DNA from: JAOUEA01 sp963790335
Lineage (GTDB): Bacteria; Actinomycetota; UBA4738; HRBIN12
Assembly (NCBI GenBank): GCA_963790335.1
Contig: CAWBOB010000007.1
Location: 186,001 to 250,000, forward strand
Length of the DNA: 64,000 nt
Reading direction: 5' to 3'
Shown here: piece after piece, positions 25,434 through 33,723 of the stretch
Numbering within the stretch: position 1 is the first letter of the stretch
Layout: each line of letters opens with the position of its first letter
The notes under the pieces: generated by a model
What the model was told of the DNA's origin: nothing
Databases searched by the model: none
The model's input: only the letters and a program-made list of their open reading frames with translations
Program-made: the position numbers and the translations under genes

Positions 25434-26110
25434 GCGGCGATCTCCACGCCTCCGGACAGGCCGATCTCGGCGCCCGCCACGATCACGCCCCCCTGCACCC
25501 CGGGAAGCGCGCGCAGGTACCGCAGGGCTTGGGCGAAGCCGCCCGCCTTGCCGAGCAGGGCCTGGACTCCGGCGGCCGCAGCATCGGCCAGCATGCAGGT
25601 GTCGGCGATCACCGCGAGCCCGTCGGGACCCCCGCCACCGCGGCCGCGGCCGAGCGTCGTCGACACCCCGACCCCCGAACGCGCGGGGCTCAGGGCGACC
25701 GTGATCGGCTCCCCGCCGTGCCGCTTCACGCCGAGCTTCATGCGCTTGCGAGACCGGATGAAGTAGTCGCCGTCGCAGGCGACGCTGACCTCGTTCAGCT
25801 GCTCGGCGAGGAAGCGGCCCACCTGGTCCACCACCGCCCCTCGGAACGTGAACATCGGACCCACGCCCGCGCTCGTGGCGGCCTGAACCATCTCCTTGAC
25901 GATGTCGGGGGCGTCGGCGGTGATGCGGTCGAGCGGTCGCTTGCTCTCACGGAAGATCGGATATCGCAGGGCGTAGGACTGCAGTTGTTCCCAGAAGCTC
26001 AAGGCGGCCGCGCGCGATTCCTCGGCGTAGTCCTCGGGTGCGCAGATGTGCAGCACGAGGTCCTGTACCTGGATCTCGAAGCTCTTGGCTCGGCGCCTGA
26101 GCAGCTTCAC
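25430..26110 (-). CDS. UPF0280 family protein (ApbE-like fold)
   Basis: A 226-residue protein with AGVGPMFTFRGAVVDQVGRFL near residue 88 and YFIRSRKRMKLGV near 120, corresponding to the conserved AGVGPM and nucleotide-binding parts of UPF0280. The family is related to the FAD:protein FMN transferase ApbE, but its role is unproven. The start is GTG at 26110 with GGAGG 4-5 nt upstream. It overlaps ligA by 4 nt. Confidence 0.75.
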   Translation of the reverse strand: MKLLRRRAKSFEIQVQDLVLHICAPEDYAEESRAAALSFWEQLQSYALRYPIFRESKRPLDRITADAPDIVKEMVQAATSAGVGPMFTFRGAVVDQVGRFLAEQLNEVSVACDGDYFIRSRKRMKLGVKRHGGEPITVALSPARSGVGVSTTLGRGRGGGGPDGLAVIADTCMLADAAAAGVQALLGKAGGFAQALRYLRALPGVQGGVIVAGAEIGLSGGVEIAA

Positions 26111-26179
26111 GCAGCCTCCGGAACGATCGCGACACGGTCGGGAACCCGATGATATCCGTCGACCCCGACGGGCCGGGTG

Positions 26180-27262
26180 CTAGCGGAACGACGAGACGAT
26201 GCGGCCCCCGCCGAGCACCTCGTCACCGCGGTAGACGACCACGCTCTGGCCGGGTGCGATCGCGCGCTGCGGCGAGCGGAACGTCACCGTGAACGAGCGG
26301 CGTCCCGAGGGCTCGACCACCGCCGGCACGTCGTCACCGCGGTAGCGGACCCGCACCGCCGCCTCGAACGGTCCTTCGTGCGGCGGTTCCCCCGCGACCC
26401 ACGAGGCCCGGTCCGCCTCCAATCCTCGCCTCGACAGTAGCTCGCCCGGTCCGACGACCACGCGGTTGCGTGCGGCGTCGACGTCGACCACGTATCGAGG
26501 CTCGCCGACCGCGACGCCGAGCCCCCTGCGCTGACCGACGGTGAACCCGAACGTGCCGTCGTGCTCGGCGAGCACGCGTCCGTGCGTGTCGACGACCTCC
26601 CCCCCGGGGTGCACGAGCTCGCGCGCCTGGGACCGCACGAAGCCGCCGGCATCACCGCTCGGGGCGAAGCAGAGCTCCTGGGAATCGGGCTTGGCCGCGA
26701 CCGGGAGCCCGAACCGCTCCGCGTGCGCTCGGGTCTCTGCCTTCGACATCCCTCCCACGGGGAACAGCGACCTCGCCAGCTGCGACTGCCCCAGCATGTG
26801 CAGCATGTACGACTGGTCCTTGGCGCGGTCGGCGCCGCGCACGAGTCGCCGCCGCCGGGCCTCGCCCGGCTCGTTCCGCACGTAGTGCCCCGTCGCGACC
26901 ATGTCGACGCCGAGCTCGTCTGCACGGCGACAGAAGGCTCCGAACTTGATCTCACCGTTGCAGCGAGCGCACGGGTTCGGGGTGCGCCCGGCCTCGTGCT
27001 CCGCGACGAAGTCGCCGATCACGCGCCGCTCGAACTCGGCGGTCATCTCGGCGATCTCGAACGGGAACCCGCCGATGCGCGCCACGTGTTCGGCGTCGGC
27101 TCGGGCGGCCGGCCCACAGCACCCGTGCTCGACCTGGTCGAGGTGCACCAGGCGCATGTGGGAGCCGACGACCTCGTAGCCCTGCTCGTGCAGCAGGCAC
27201 GCCGCGACCGACGAGTCCACCCCGCCGGACATGGCCACCAACACGGAACCCTTCGCAGACAC
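26180..27262 (-). CDS. mnmA: tRNA-specific 2-thiouridylase
   Basis: Catalyses 2-thiolation of wobble uridine in tRNAs for Lys, Glu and Gln. The PP-loop VLVAMSGGVDSSVAA is at residues 6-20. The catalytic cysteines appear as CARCNGEIKFG near residue 98 and in SQELCFAPSGD near 195. The C-terminal beta-barrel ends in VVYRGDEVLGGGRI. The length of 360 residues is normal. GTG at 27262 has no Shine-Dalgarno, and a TAGCCT hexamer lies 6 nt upstream. It is divergent from the pabBC fusion with a 42-bp gap. Confidence 0.97.
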   Translation of the reverse strand: MSAKGSVLVAMSGGVDSSVAACLLHEQGYEVVGSHMRLVHLDQVEHGCCGPAARADAEHVARIGGFPFEIAEMTAEFERRVIGDFVAEHEAGRTPNPCARCNGEIKFGAFCRRADELGVDMVATGHYVRNEPGEARRRRLVRGADRAKDQSYMLHMLGQSQLARSLFPVGGMSKAETRAHAERFGLPVAAKPDSQELCFAPSGDAGGFVRSQARELVHPGGEVVDTHGRVLAEHDGTFGFTVGQRRGLGVAVGEPRYVVDVDAARNRVVVGPGELLSRRGLEADRASWVAGEPPHEGPFEAAVRVRYRGDDVPAVVEPSGRRSFTVTFRSPQRAIAPGQSVVVYRGDEVLGGGRIVSSFR

Positions 27263-27304
27263 GGCCCAAGGCTACCGCCCGGTCCCCCGTCTATCGTTCG
27301 GCTC
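27263..27304. promoter_or_regulatory. Compact divergent promoters of mnmA and pabBC
   Basis: Only 42 bp separate the two GTG starts. TAGCCT (minus strand, 27269-27274) lies 6 nt before mnmA, and TATCGT (plus strand, 27292-27297) lies 7 nt before pabBC. Neither side has a ribosome-binding site, so both mRNAs are probably leaderless and the two -35 regions overlap. Confidence 0.5.
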
Positions 27305-29098
27305 GTGATCGACGCGCGCTTCGACGACCTGACAGGAGCTTCGGACTCCTTCCGGATGATCGGCCCCGTCGGTGTCGTCGAAGCGCGCCGGACCGACGAG
27401 GTCGCCGGGGTGATTGCCGCCGCCGAAGCCGCGGCGGCGATGGGGTCGTGGGTCGCCGGGTTCGTCGCGTACGAGGCGGCGCCCGGGCTCGACCCCGCGC
27501 TCGCGGTGCGTCGGCGCGCCGACCACGACCCGTTCGCGAGGCTTCCGCTCGTGTGGTTCGCCATGTTCGAGGGTCGCGAACGGACGGTGCTGCCGGAGTC
27601 GCAGCACGACCCCGTGAGCGGTTCCCCCGACCGCTGGCGCCCGTCGGTGGACCGGGCGATCTACGACGCCGCGATCGAGCGCATCCGCGGGCACATCGCG
27701 GGCGGCGACACGTACCAGGTCAACCACACGCTCCGCATGCGATCGCGGCTGGAAGGCGACGAGCGCGGTCTGTATCGCGACCTGTGCTACGCCCAGCGAG
27801 GCGCCTACTCCGCGTACCTGAATCTCGGGCGGTACCGCGTGCTGTCGGCCTCACCCGAGCTCTTCTTCCGCATCGACGATGCTCGCATCACGACCAAGCC
27901 CATGAAGGGAACCGCGCGCCGCGGGCGATGGTCCGCCGAGGACGACGCGGTCGCCGAGACGCTCCGCGGTTCGGTGAAGGACCGGGCCGAGAACGCGATG
28001 ATCGTCGACATGCTCCGCAACGATCTGGGCCGTGTGGCCCGAACGGGAAGCGTCGTCTGGACCGACGTCTTCGACCTGGAACGGTACGAGACCGTGTGGC
28101 AGCTCACCTCGACGGTCTCGGCCGACCTGGAAGCCGAGGCCGGGCTCGTCGACGTCTTCCGTGCCCTGTTCCCGAGCGGTTCGGTCACCGGAGCTCCGAA
28201 GGTTCGGACGATGGAGATCGTGGCCGATCTCGAGGATGCACCCCGGGGCGTCTACTGCGGCGCGGTCGGATACCTGTCCCCACCGGGTTCGGGCACGCCA
28301 CTGGCGAGGTTCAACGTGCCGATCCGCACCGTCGTGCTCGATACCGAGACGCACGTGGCGGAGTACGGCGTGGGAGGGGGCATCACCTGGGGTTCGAGCG
28401 CCGCGGGCGAGTACGACGAGCTGCTCGCCAAGGCGCGCGTCCTCACGGCGCGTCGTCCCCGGTTCGAGCTGTATGAGACGTTGCGACACGATCCCGCCAC
28501 CGGGTTCCGTCACCTCGAACGTCATCTCGCACGGCTCCGGTCCTCGGCGGGGTACTTCGGATTCATGTTCGACGAGCAGGCTGTGACCGATGCGTTGGTG
28601 CGGTCCGTGTCCCGCTTCCCGGATCGCCCGACTCGGGTTCGCGTTTCGCTCGACCGCCGGGCCCACGTGGACGTGGCGGCCACGGCGCTCGTCGAGTCGA
28701 GCGACCCGGTGCGCGTCGCGATCGATCGAGATCACGCGGTCGATCCCTCCGACCCCATGCTCTTCCACAAGACCAGCCTGCGCAGCGTGTACGACGACGC
28801 GCTCGAGCGCCACCCCGATGCCGATGACGTGCTCCTCGTCAACGATCGTGGTGAGATCACGGAGACGACGATCGCGAACATCGCCGTCTCCCTGGAGGGC
28901 GGGTGGGTGACGCCTCCGCTCGATGCCGGGCTGCTCCCCGGCGTGGGCCGTGAGGTCGCGCTCGAGGAGGGCTGGCTCAAGGAAGCCACGCTCACCATCG
29001 ACGATCTCGCTCGAGCCGATGCGATCGAGCTCGTCAGCGACGTGCGCGGGCGACGGCCCGTGCTGCTCGTCGGATCAGACGGGGCACCGAGGGCCTAA
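27305..29098 (+). CDS. pabBC: Bifunctional aminodeoxychorismate synthase component I / 4-amino-4-deoxychorismate lyase
   Basis: A 597-residue fusion of two folate-pathway enzymes. The PabB domain (to about residue 395) has DTYQVNHTLRMRSR, the KPMKGTARRG chorismate-site motif, MIVDMLRNDLGR, FPSGSVTGAPKVRTMEI and YGVGGGITWGSS. The C-terminal class IV aminotransferase/lyase domain has the PLP lysine in MLFHKTSLRSVYDDAL and LLVNDRGEITETTIANIAV. Together with PabA (not in the window) it makes 4-aminobenzoate from chorismate. The start is GTG at 27305, leaderless. The stop TAA shares two bases with the antisense stop of the zinc-ribbon gene. Confidence 0.95.
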   Translation: MIDARFDDLTGASDSFRMIGPVGVVEARRTDEVAGVIAAAEAAAAMGSWVAGFVAYEAAPGLDPALAVRRRADHDPFARLPLVWFAMFEGRERTVLPESQHDPVSGSPDRWRPSVDRAIYDAAIERIRGHIAGGDTYQVNHTLRMRSRLEGDERGLYRDLCYAQRGAYSAYLNLGRYRVLSASPELFFRIDDARITTKPMKGTARRGRWSAEDDAVAETLRGSVKDRAENAMIVDMLRNDLGRVARTGSVVWTDVFDLERYETVWQLTSTVSADLEAEAGLVDVFRALFPSGSVTGAPKVRTMEIVADLEDAPRGVYCGAVGYLSPPGSGTPLARFNVPIRTVVLDTETHVAEYGVGGGITWGSSAAGEYDELLAKARVLTARRPRFELYETLRHDPATGFRHLERHLARLRSSAGYFGFMFDEQAVTDALVRSVSRFPDRPTRVRVSLDRRAHVDVAATALVESSDPVRVAIDRDHAVDPSDPMLFHKTSLRSVYDDALERHPDADDVLLVNDRGEITETTIANIAVSLEGGWVTPPLDAGLLPGVGREVALEEGWLKEATLTIDDLARADAIELVSDVRGRRPVLLVGSDGAPRA

Positions 29099-29271
29099 TC
29101 AGCCTCTGGGGTCCGGTCCGCGGGGAAGACGAACGGTTGCATCGTCTGCTCGTCGAGCGGGCAGGCGCACAGCGGGCAGCGTGGCGGCTGCTCGTACACG
29201 AGCACGTTGCGCTCGCAGTACGGGCAGTCACCCTCTCGCATCGCGGGCGGCTCAGCGGTCTCGTTCGTCAT
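29095..29271 (-). CDS. Small zinc-ribbon protein
   Basis: A 58-residue cytosolic protein beginning MTNETAEPPAMREGDCPYC. Cysteine pairs CPYC near residue 16 and CPLCAC near 33 form a likely zinc ribbon; the C-terminus is acidic. The frame, the tidy four-Cys spacing and the ATG after an intergenic gap support a real gene. Its stop codon TAG overlaps the pabBC stop on the other strand. The function is unknown. Confidence 0.65.
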   Translation of the reverse strand: MTNETAEPPAMREGDCPYCERNVLVYEQPPRCPLCACPLDEQTMQPFVFPADRTPEAD

Positions 29272-29447
29272 GGGCGTCGCGCTCGGGGGGAGCGGTCCAC
29301 CCCAGCATCGGCAGGCTCCGAACCTACCTTGAATCAGGCATCCATACGTCGCGGCTGCCTTGCGTCGCAGCGATCCTGCCGTTCACGCGCATGCATCTGC
29401 TGTACGGCGCTCGGGGACCCGGCGGATGGCCCACCCCGGAGAACGGC

Positions 29448-29472
29448 GAGGTCCTCCTGGGGGGAGGACCTC
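29448..29472. terminator. Strong hairpin, 10-bp perfect stem
   Basis: GAGGTCCTCC and GGAGGACCTC pair perfectly around a 5-nt loop. The hairpin lies 26 nt downstream of the stop of the small Cys/His protein on the minus strand. It lacks a U-tract, so it may be an imperfect terminator or an RNA-stabilising structure. The rest of 29272-29447 shows no gene I can support. Confidence 0.4.
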
Positions 29473-29497
29473 GATGATCCAGCTCGGCGTGAGGGGC

Positions 29498-29698
29498 TCA
29501 AGCCGCTTTACGGCTCCGGCGCTTGCCTCGCGGTACGTAGCTGTGCACGGGTTCGTGCTGCCAGCAGAACTGCCACTTGTTGTAGCGCGAGAGCTTGGTT
29601 CCGCATCCTCGTTCGGCGCAGACCCGGTCGCCTGCGTACTGCCTGTTCGGCCGCGGGAGCGAGCGGACCGATGCGCCCCGGTACCTCTCCTCTGCCAC
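29498..29698 (-). CDS. Small basic Cys/His protein
   Basis: A 66-residue protein with CAERGCGTKLSRYNKWQFCWQH in the middle, that is C-x4-C-x10-C-x3-H, followed by a very basic tail ending GKRRSRKAA. The pattern resembles small actinobacterial zinc-knuckle proteins with a C..C..LS.YN....C..H signature. GTG at 29698 is preferred because AAAGGA lies 10 nt before it; GTG at 29707 would add three residues but leaves no room for a ribosome-binding site. A nucleic-acid-binding role is plausible from the charge but unproven. Confidence 0.65.
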   Translation of the reverse strand: MAEERYRGASVRSLPRPNRQYAGDRVCAERGCGTKLSRYNKWQFCWQHEPVHSYVPRGKRRSRKAA

Positions 29699-29865
29699 GT
29701 CGCTCACATCCTTTCGGACGGGACCGGCGGACGGGAGGGAGTGGCGGCCCCGCTCTGCACGTTGTTCGAACACCGTGCGGCACCGGTTCATTCCGGATGG
29801 TGAACATCGTGTGACTGCATGGGTTGGGGTCGGGAGCGAAGGGGTGCCTCCGCGGATCGCACCCC

Positions 29866-30639
29866 TCAGCCGGAGCCGAACCGAGGATCGCGCTTGTCGA
29901 GGAACGCCCGCATGCCCTCCCGCTGATCGGACGTGCCGAACAGACCGAGGAAGAGCTCGCGCTCCCTCGCGATGCCGGCAGGACCCGGACTTGCGGAAGC
30001 CGCGCCGATCGCCATCTTGGCCGCCGCCAGGGCCGTTCGGGACCCCTCGGCGAACCGACGGGCGGCCGCGACCGCCTGGGGGAACACCTCCGTCCCCGCC
30101 ATCGAACGATCGGCGATGCCCCACGCGAGCGCTTCGTCGGCCCCGACCAGGCGGCCCGAGTAGACGAGATCGCGCGTCCGGGCGGGACCGATGAGCCGGC
30201 TCAGGCGCTGGGTGCCACCGGCGCCGGGGATCACCCCGAGCTTGATCTCCGGCTGCCCGACCGAGGCATCGTCGGCCACGAAGCGGAAGTCGGCCCCGAG
30301 CGCGAGCTCGAGCCCTCCCCCGAGCGCGAACCCCGTCACGGCGGCGATCGCGATCTTCGGGATCGTCTCGAGCGCATCGCACGCCGCCCCGAGCGCGTCG
30401 ACGCTCGGTCGCACCTCTTCGGGCCCCCACTCGGCCATCGCCTTGACGTCGGCGCCGGCCGCGAAGATTCGCTCGCCTCCCCAGACGACGAGTGCGCCGA
30501 CGTCGTCTCGGTCTCGCGCCTCGGCGATCGCCTCGCCGATCTCGGTGGCCATCGCCAGGTCGATCGCGTTCGCAGGTGGGCGGTCGAGCCGGATCACACC
30601 CACGCCGTCGAGGACCTCGAACCGCACGGTCTCCCCCAT
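29866..30639 (-). CDS. Enoyl-CoA hydratase/isomerase family protein
   Basis: A 257-residue crotonase-fold protein. FAAGADVKAMAEW (oxyanion-hole residues, about 58-70) and the second oxyanion-hole strand AAVTGFALGGGLELALGADFRF are present. The residue pair corresponding to the two catalytic Glu is in VGQPEIKLGVIPGAGG, which retains one Glu. It probably hydrates 2-enoyl-CoA in beta-oxidation. The start is ATG at 30639, 9 nt after TAGCAT. Confidence 0.93.
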   Translation of the reverse strand: MGETVRFEVLDGVGVIRLDRPPANAIDLAMATEIGEAIAEARDRDDVGALVVWGGERIFAAGADVKAMAEWGPEEVRPSVDALGAACDALETIPKIAIAAVTGFALGGGLELALGADFRFVADDASVGQPEIKLGVIPGAGGTQRLSRLIGPARTRDLVYSGRLVGADEALAWGIADRSMAGTEVFPQAVAAARRFAEGSRTALAAAKMAIGAASASPGPAGIARERELFLGLFGTSDQREGMRAFLDKRDPRFGSG

Positions 30640-30648
30640 CGCGCCGCG

Positions 30649-30654
30649 ATGCTA
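30649..30654 (-). promoter_or_regulatory. -10 element of the enoyl-CoA hydratase gene, containing the preceding stop codon
   Basis: TAGCAT on the minus strand lies 9 nt before the ATG at 30639. Its first three bases are the TAG stop codon of the NAD(P)H-binding protein gene. Confidence 0.4.
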
Positions 30655-31543
30655 CCGGCCGTCGGCGTCCGGCGTCGTGGCCGAGGCGAGCGCGACCGTG
30701 ATGGCATCGACGAGCGGTGTGCGCTCGATGCCGAAGAACGCCGGCAGCATCAGGGGCGTCGGCTCGCATCGGATGGGTGAGGGCCTCGATCAGATGGGCC
30801 GAGACATCGTGCCCGAACAGGCCCGACAACCGGACGCGGGCGACGTCGCCCTCGACCACCTCCGGCCGCCCGAGGGGTCCCGAGAGCATCGCGACCAGCT
30901 CGCGGACGGTCACGATGTTGGGTCCTTCCAGGCTCCACGTGCCGGCCAGCTCGACGTCGAGGTCGTCCGCGACCGCGAGCACGGCAGCGAGATCCCCGAT
31001 CGCGACGGGCGCGAGCGCCAGGTCGGGCTCGCCCCAGACGACGGGAGGCGATTCGAGCGCCCCGGCCACGATCGCGGCGAACCACGCGGAGCCCACGCCC
31101 ACGACCGGCGCGCTCCGGATGACCGCGTGCTGCAGACCCGAGGTCGTGACGGCTTCCTCGGCGAGGCCCTTCGCCCGCAGGAACGGTCGGGAGGCATCGG
31201 CCGATGCCCCGGGAACCGAGACCAGCAGGAAGCGGCGGACGCCCGCGTGGCGGGCGGCGTCGAGTGCACGGAGCACCGATCGATGGTTGGCGTCCCAGAG
31301 GGCGTCGTCGTCGGGCTGATCCGGGCCGCCCACAAGGTGCACGAGGGTGAACACGCCGCCGAGGACCTCGGCGAGGGCGTGAGCGTCGTCGAGCCGGCCG
31401 AGCGTGACCTTGGCGCCGAGCGCCCGTAGGCCATCGGCGTCGGCGGGGTCGCGAACGGCCACCCGTACCTCATCCCTGCGCGCGAGCAGCGGGATCAGGG
31501 CATGTCCGACCGGACCCGAGGCGCCCGTGACCATGACCGTCAT
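30652..31543 (-). CDS. NAD(P)H-binding NmrA/SDRa5-like protein, frameshifted at 30753-30756
   Basis: Atypical short-chain dehydrogenase, 296 residues after repair. The N-terminal VMVTGASGPVGHALIPLL is the dinucleotide-binding turn, then LVHLVGGPDQPDDD and FLLVSVPGASADASRPF. The frame breaks in a run of four C at 30753-30756; deleting one base joins MRADA to LMLPAFFGIERTPLVDAI and the stop at 30652. The family includes redox sensors and NADPH-dependent reductases acting on small molecules; no substrate can be assigned. The ATG at 31543 is 9 nt after TACCAT. Confidence 0.85.
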
Positions 31544-31552
31544 GACCGGCTG

Positions 31553-31597
31553 ATGGTATCGACCGTGGCCCGCCCGACGCCTCGGCGGCGGTACGCT
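31553..31597. promoter_or_regulatory. Divergent -10 elements between NAD(P)H-binding and phosphotransferase genes
   Basis: TACCAT (minus strand, 31553-31558) lies 9 nt before the ATG at 31543. TACGCT (plus strand, 31592-31597) lies 11 nt before the ATG at 31609. No ribosome-binding site precedes either start. Confidence 0.4.
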
Positions 31598-31608
31598 CGG
31601 CAGCGCCC

Positions 31609-32508
31609 ATGCCACCTGCCGACCGGCCGAGCGACGCCGACCTCGAACGCGCGGTTCGTGCGCTCAGGGCCGAGCCGACGGCCTGGCGGGCCGTGACGCG
31701 CGGAGGCCAGACCGCAGCCTCGCGATGGGTGGCGACGCTTCCCGACGGCTCCACCCGGTTCGTGAAGATCGCGCACACCGACGACACGGCCTCGTGGATC
31801 CGCGACGAACACCTCTTCTACGCGTCGGCAGGACGGCGTCCGTATCTGCCCGCCTTCCTCGGCTGGCGCGACGACGGCGAGCGCCCGGTGTTGGTACTCG
31901 AGGATCTCTCGGACGCCGAGTGGCCTCCCCCGTGGTCGGCTGATCGTGTCGACGAGGTGCTGCGATGCCTGGGGGAGGTGGCCGACAGCGAGCCGCCTCC
32001 GGATCTTCCCGATGCTCGGAACAGCCAGTTCGCGCTCGACGCCTGGCCCGAGGTGGCGGCCGAGCCCGGTCGGTTCCTGGCGCTGGGGCTGTGCTCCGGG
32101 GACTGGCTCGAGCGCCATCTGCCCGCGCTCGCGGCGGCGTCGGCGGCTGCGACATTCACCGGCGACCAGCTCCTGCACTTCGACGTTCGAAGCGACAACC
32201 TCTGCGTGCGCGACGGGCGCGCCCTGCTCGTCGACTGGAACTTCGCGTGCGTCGGCAACCCCGTGTTCGACGTGGCCGCGTGGCTCCCCAGCCTGCACGC
32301 CGAGGGCGGACCCCCTCCCGAAACCGTGCTTGCCACCACCGACGAGGTCGCTGCGATCGCGTCGCTCCTTGCCGGCTACTTCGGGTGGCGAGGCGCCCAT
32401 CCCGACATCCCGGAGGCCCCGCACGTGCGTCCGCTGCAGCGGCGGCAGGCGGCGACCGCGCTCCCCTGGGCGGCCCGCGCGCTGGGACTTCCCTCACCGA
32501 CGGGCTGA
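31609..32508 (+). CDS. Aminoglycoside phosphotransferase (APH) family kinase
   Basis: A 299-residue protein with the kinase-like fold. The catalytic loop is LLHFDVRSDNLCV (His-x-Asp-x4-Asn, about residue 187) and the metal-binding motif is LLVDWNFACVGNP, a DxN/D variant of DFG. An N-terminal FVKIAH lysine fits ATP binding. The family phosphorylates sugars, choline, homoserine or antibiotics; nothing here identifies the acceptor, so resistance should not be inferred. It sits between the NAD(P)H-binding protein gene and the Fur gene. Confidence 0.85.
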   Translation: MPPADRPSDADLERAVRALRAEPTAWRAVTRGGQTAASRWVATLPDGSTRFVKIAHTDDTASWIRDEHLFYASAGRRPYLPAFLGWRDDGERPVLVLEDLSDAEWPPPWSADRVDEVLRCLGEVADSEPPPDLPDARNSQFALDAWPEVAAEPGRFLALGLCSGDWLERHLPALAAASAAATFTGDQLLHFDVRSDNLCVRDGRALLVDWNFACVGNPVFDVAAWLPSLHAEGGPPPETVLATTDEVAAIASLLAGYFGWRGAHPDIPEAPHVRPLQRRQAATALPWAARALGLPSPTG

Positions 32509-32536
32509 GGCCACGGGCCCTGCCACTCGAGGCACC

Positions 32537-32573
32537 TGCAACCGTCATTGCAGATGCAAGGCCCTGCTACCAT
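32537..32573 (+). promoter_or_regulatory. fur promoter with TTGCA/TGCAA repeats
   Basis: TGCAA (32537-32541), TTGCA (32548-32552) and TGCAA (32555-32559) precede TACCAT (32568-32573), which lies 7 nt before the GTG at 32581. TTGCAGATGCAA at 32548-32559 is near-palindromic and resembles the repeat upstream of znuA, so autoregulation is likely. Confidence 0.45.
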
Positions 32574-32580
32574 CGGCCGG

Positions 32581-33015
32581 GTGGAACGCACCCGTCACGA
32601 CTACGCCGACGTCATGAGCCAGCTCCGGACGAGGGGGCTGCGCATGACCCCGCAGCGGCGGGCGATCGTCACCGAAGTGATGCGGACGCACGGCCACATC
32701 TCCCCAGCCGATATCGCGCGCAAGGTCCAGGGGGAGATGCCCGGGGTCAACGCGTCCACCGTCTACCGGACCCTGACGCTCCTCGAAGAGGTCGGGGTGC
32801 TCTCACACTCCCATCTGGAGACGGGCGCCGAGTATCACCGGACCGAGGAGGCCGAGCACGTGCACCTCACCTGTGGGCGATGCGGGAGAGACGATCCCCT
32901 GTCGCTCGACGAGGCGCATGCGCTGCAGGACCTGATCCGGACGCACCACGGGTTCGAGGCAGACCTGACGCACTTCGCGATCACAGGACGCTGCGAGCGC
33001 TGCGCCTCGAACTGA
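32581..33015 (+). CDS. Fur family metal-responsive regulator (Fur/Zur type)
   Basis: A 144-residue metalloregulator. The DNA-binding domain has GLRMTPQRRAIVTEVM and the recognition helix VNASTVYRTLTLLEEVGVL. The dimerisation domain has EHVHLTCGRCGRDD and GRCERCASN, giving the two CxxC pairs of the structural zinc site, plus His residues of the regulatory site. The GTG at 32581 is preferred because TACCAT lies 7 nt upstream and the protein then has the usual length. TTG or ATG codons at 32548 and 32554 would place the start inside the repeats. The nearest metal transport genes are znuABC at 37896-40553, which share the TTGCAA repeat. Confidence 0.92.
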   Translation: MERTRHDYADVMSQLRTRGLRMTPQRRAIVTEVMRTHGHISPADIARKVQGEMPGVNASTVYRTLTLLEEVGVLSHSHLETGAEYHRTEEAEHVHLTCGRCGRDDPLSLDEAHALQDLIRTHHGFEADLTHFAITGRCERCASN

Positions 33016-33025
33016 GCTTCGGGCG

Positions 33026-33670
33026 TCAGTCGGCCCTCGTCTGGGAACCGGCGACGGCCGCCGACAGGCCGAGCGCGACGTAGATGCCGCCCGTCAGCAC
33101 GCGCATCCGGCGAGCCGAACGAGACCCGCGCGCGCGGAGCCACGCTCCGGCCGTACCGGCGAGCATCGCGTAGCAGCTGTCGCTGATCATCGAGATCCCG
33201 ACCAGGAGCACACCCAGCACGCCGAGCTGCGCCGCGGCCGACCCCCGCGCAGGGTCGACGAACTGCGGCAGGAACGCGAGGAAGAACAGCGCAGTCTTGG
33301 GGTTCAGCACCCCGACGAGCGCTCCCTGCGTGTAGATGCGCCGCAGTGACCGGGTCGGTGGGGCTGCGTCGATGCCCTCGGCGTCGCGGTCGAGCAGCCG
33401 GCGGACACCCAGGTACACGAGGTAGGCCGCGCCCAGGTACTTCACCGTGGTGAACGCCGTCGCCGACGACATGAGCAGCGTGGAGAGTCCGACCGCCGCC
33501 GCAGGCACGTGCACGAGGGTTCCCGACGCGATGCCGAGGGCCGAGACGAGACCGGCGCCACGACCCTGGTCCACGCTGCGCGTCACGATGTAGATCACCG
33601 CGGGGCCGGGCACCACGGCGAACAGCAGGGCGGCGGCAGCGAAGACGGCGATCGTGTGGGCGTCGGGCAT
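33026..33670 (-). CDS. LysE/RhtB family exporter
   Basis: A 214-residue membrane protein with about six helices. The signature FAVVPGPAVIYIVTRSVDQGRGAG is at the N-terminus (residues 18-41) and NPKTALFFLAFLPQFVDP is at about residue 125. It exports amino acids or similar compounds. It converges with the Fur gene. The ATG at 33670 lies 9 nt after TAGGCT. Confidence 0.92.
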   Translation of the reverse strand: MPDAHTIAVFAAAALLFAVVPGPAVIYIVTRSVDQGRGAGLVSALGIASGTLVHVPAAAVGLSTLLMSSATAFTTVKYLGAAYLVYLGVRRLLDRDAEGIDAAPPTRSLRRIYTQGALVGVLNPKTALFFLAFLPQFVDPARGSAAAQLGVLGVLLVGISMISDSCYAMLAGTAGAWLRARGSRSARRMRVLTGGIYVALGLSAAVAGSQTRAD

Positions 33671-33679
33671 GGCAGAACG

Positions 33680-33685
33680 AGCCTA
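33680..33685 (-). promoter_or_regulatory. -10 element of the first LysE-family gene
   Basis: TAGGCT on the minus strand, 9 nt before the ATG at 33670, with no Shine-Dalgarno between them. Confidence 0.4.
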
Positions 33686-33723
33686 CGCTAGGCGTTCGGG
33701 GGAACCTTGGAGCTCTCGCTCGG

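Noticed and set aside
29272..29447. Possible tRNA or small RNA suggested by GGTTCGGAGCC-like bases on the minus strand
   Set aside because: The segments do not fold into a cloverleaf with an anticodon arm and acceptor stem, and no CCA-proximal structure is present.
31609..32508. Antibiotic resistance from the aminoglycoside phosphotransferase-family kinase
   Set aside because: The family also covers choline, homoserine and sugar kinases. Nothing in sequence or context points to an aminoglycoside.
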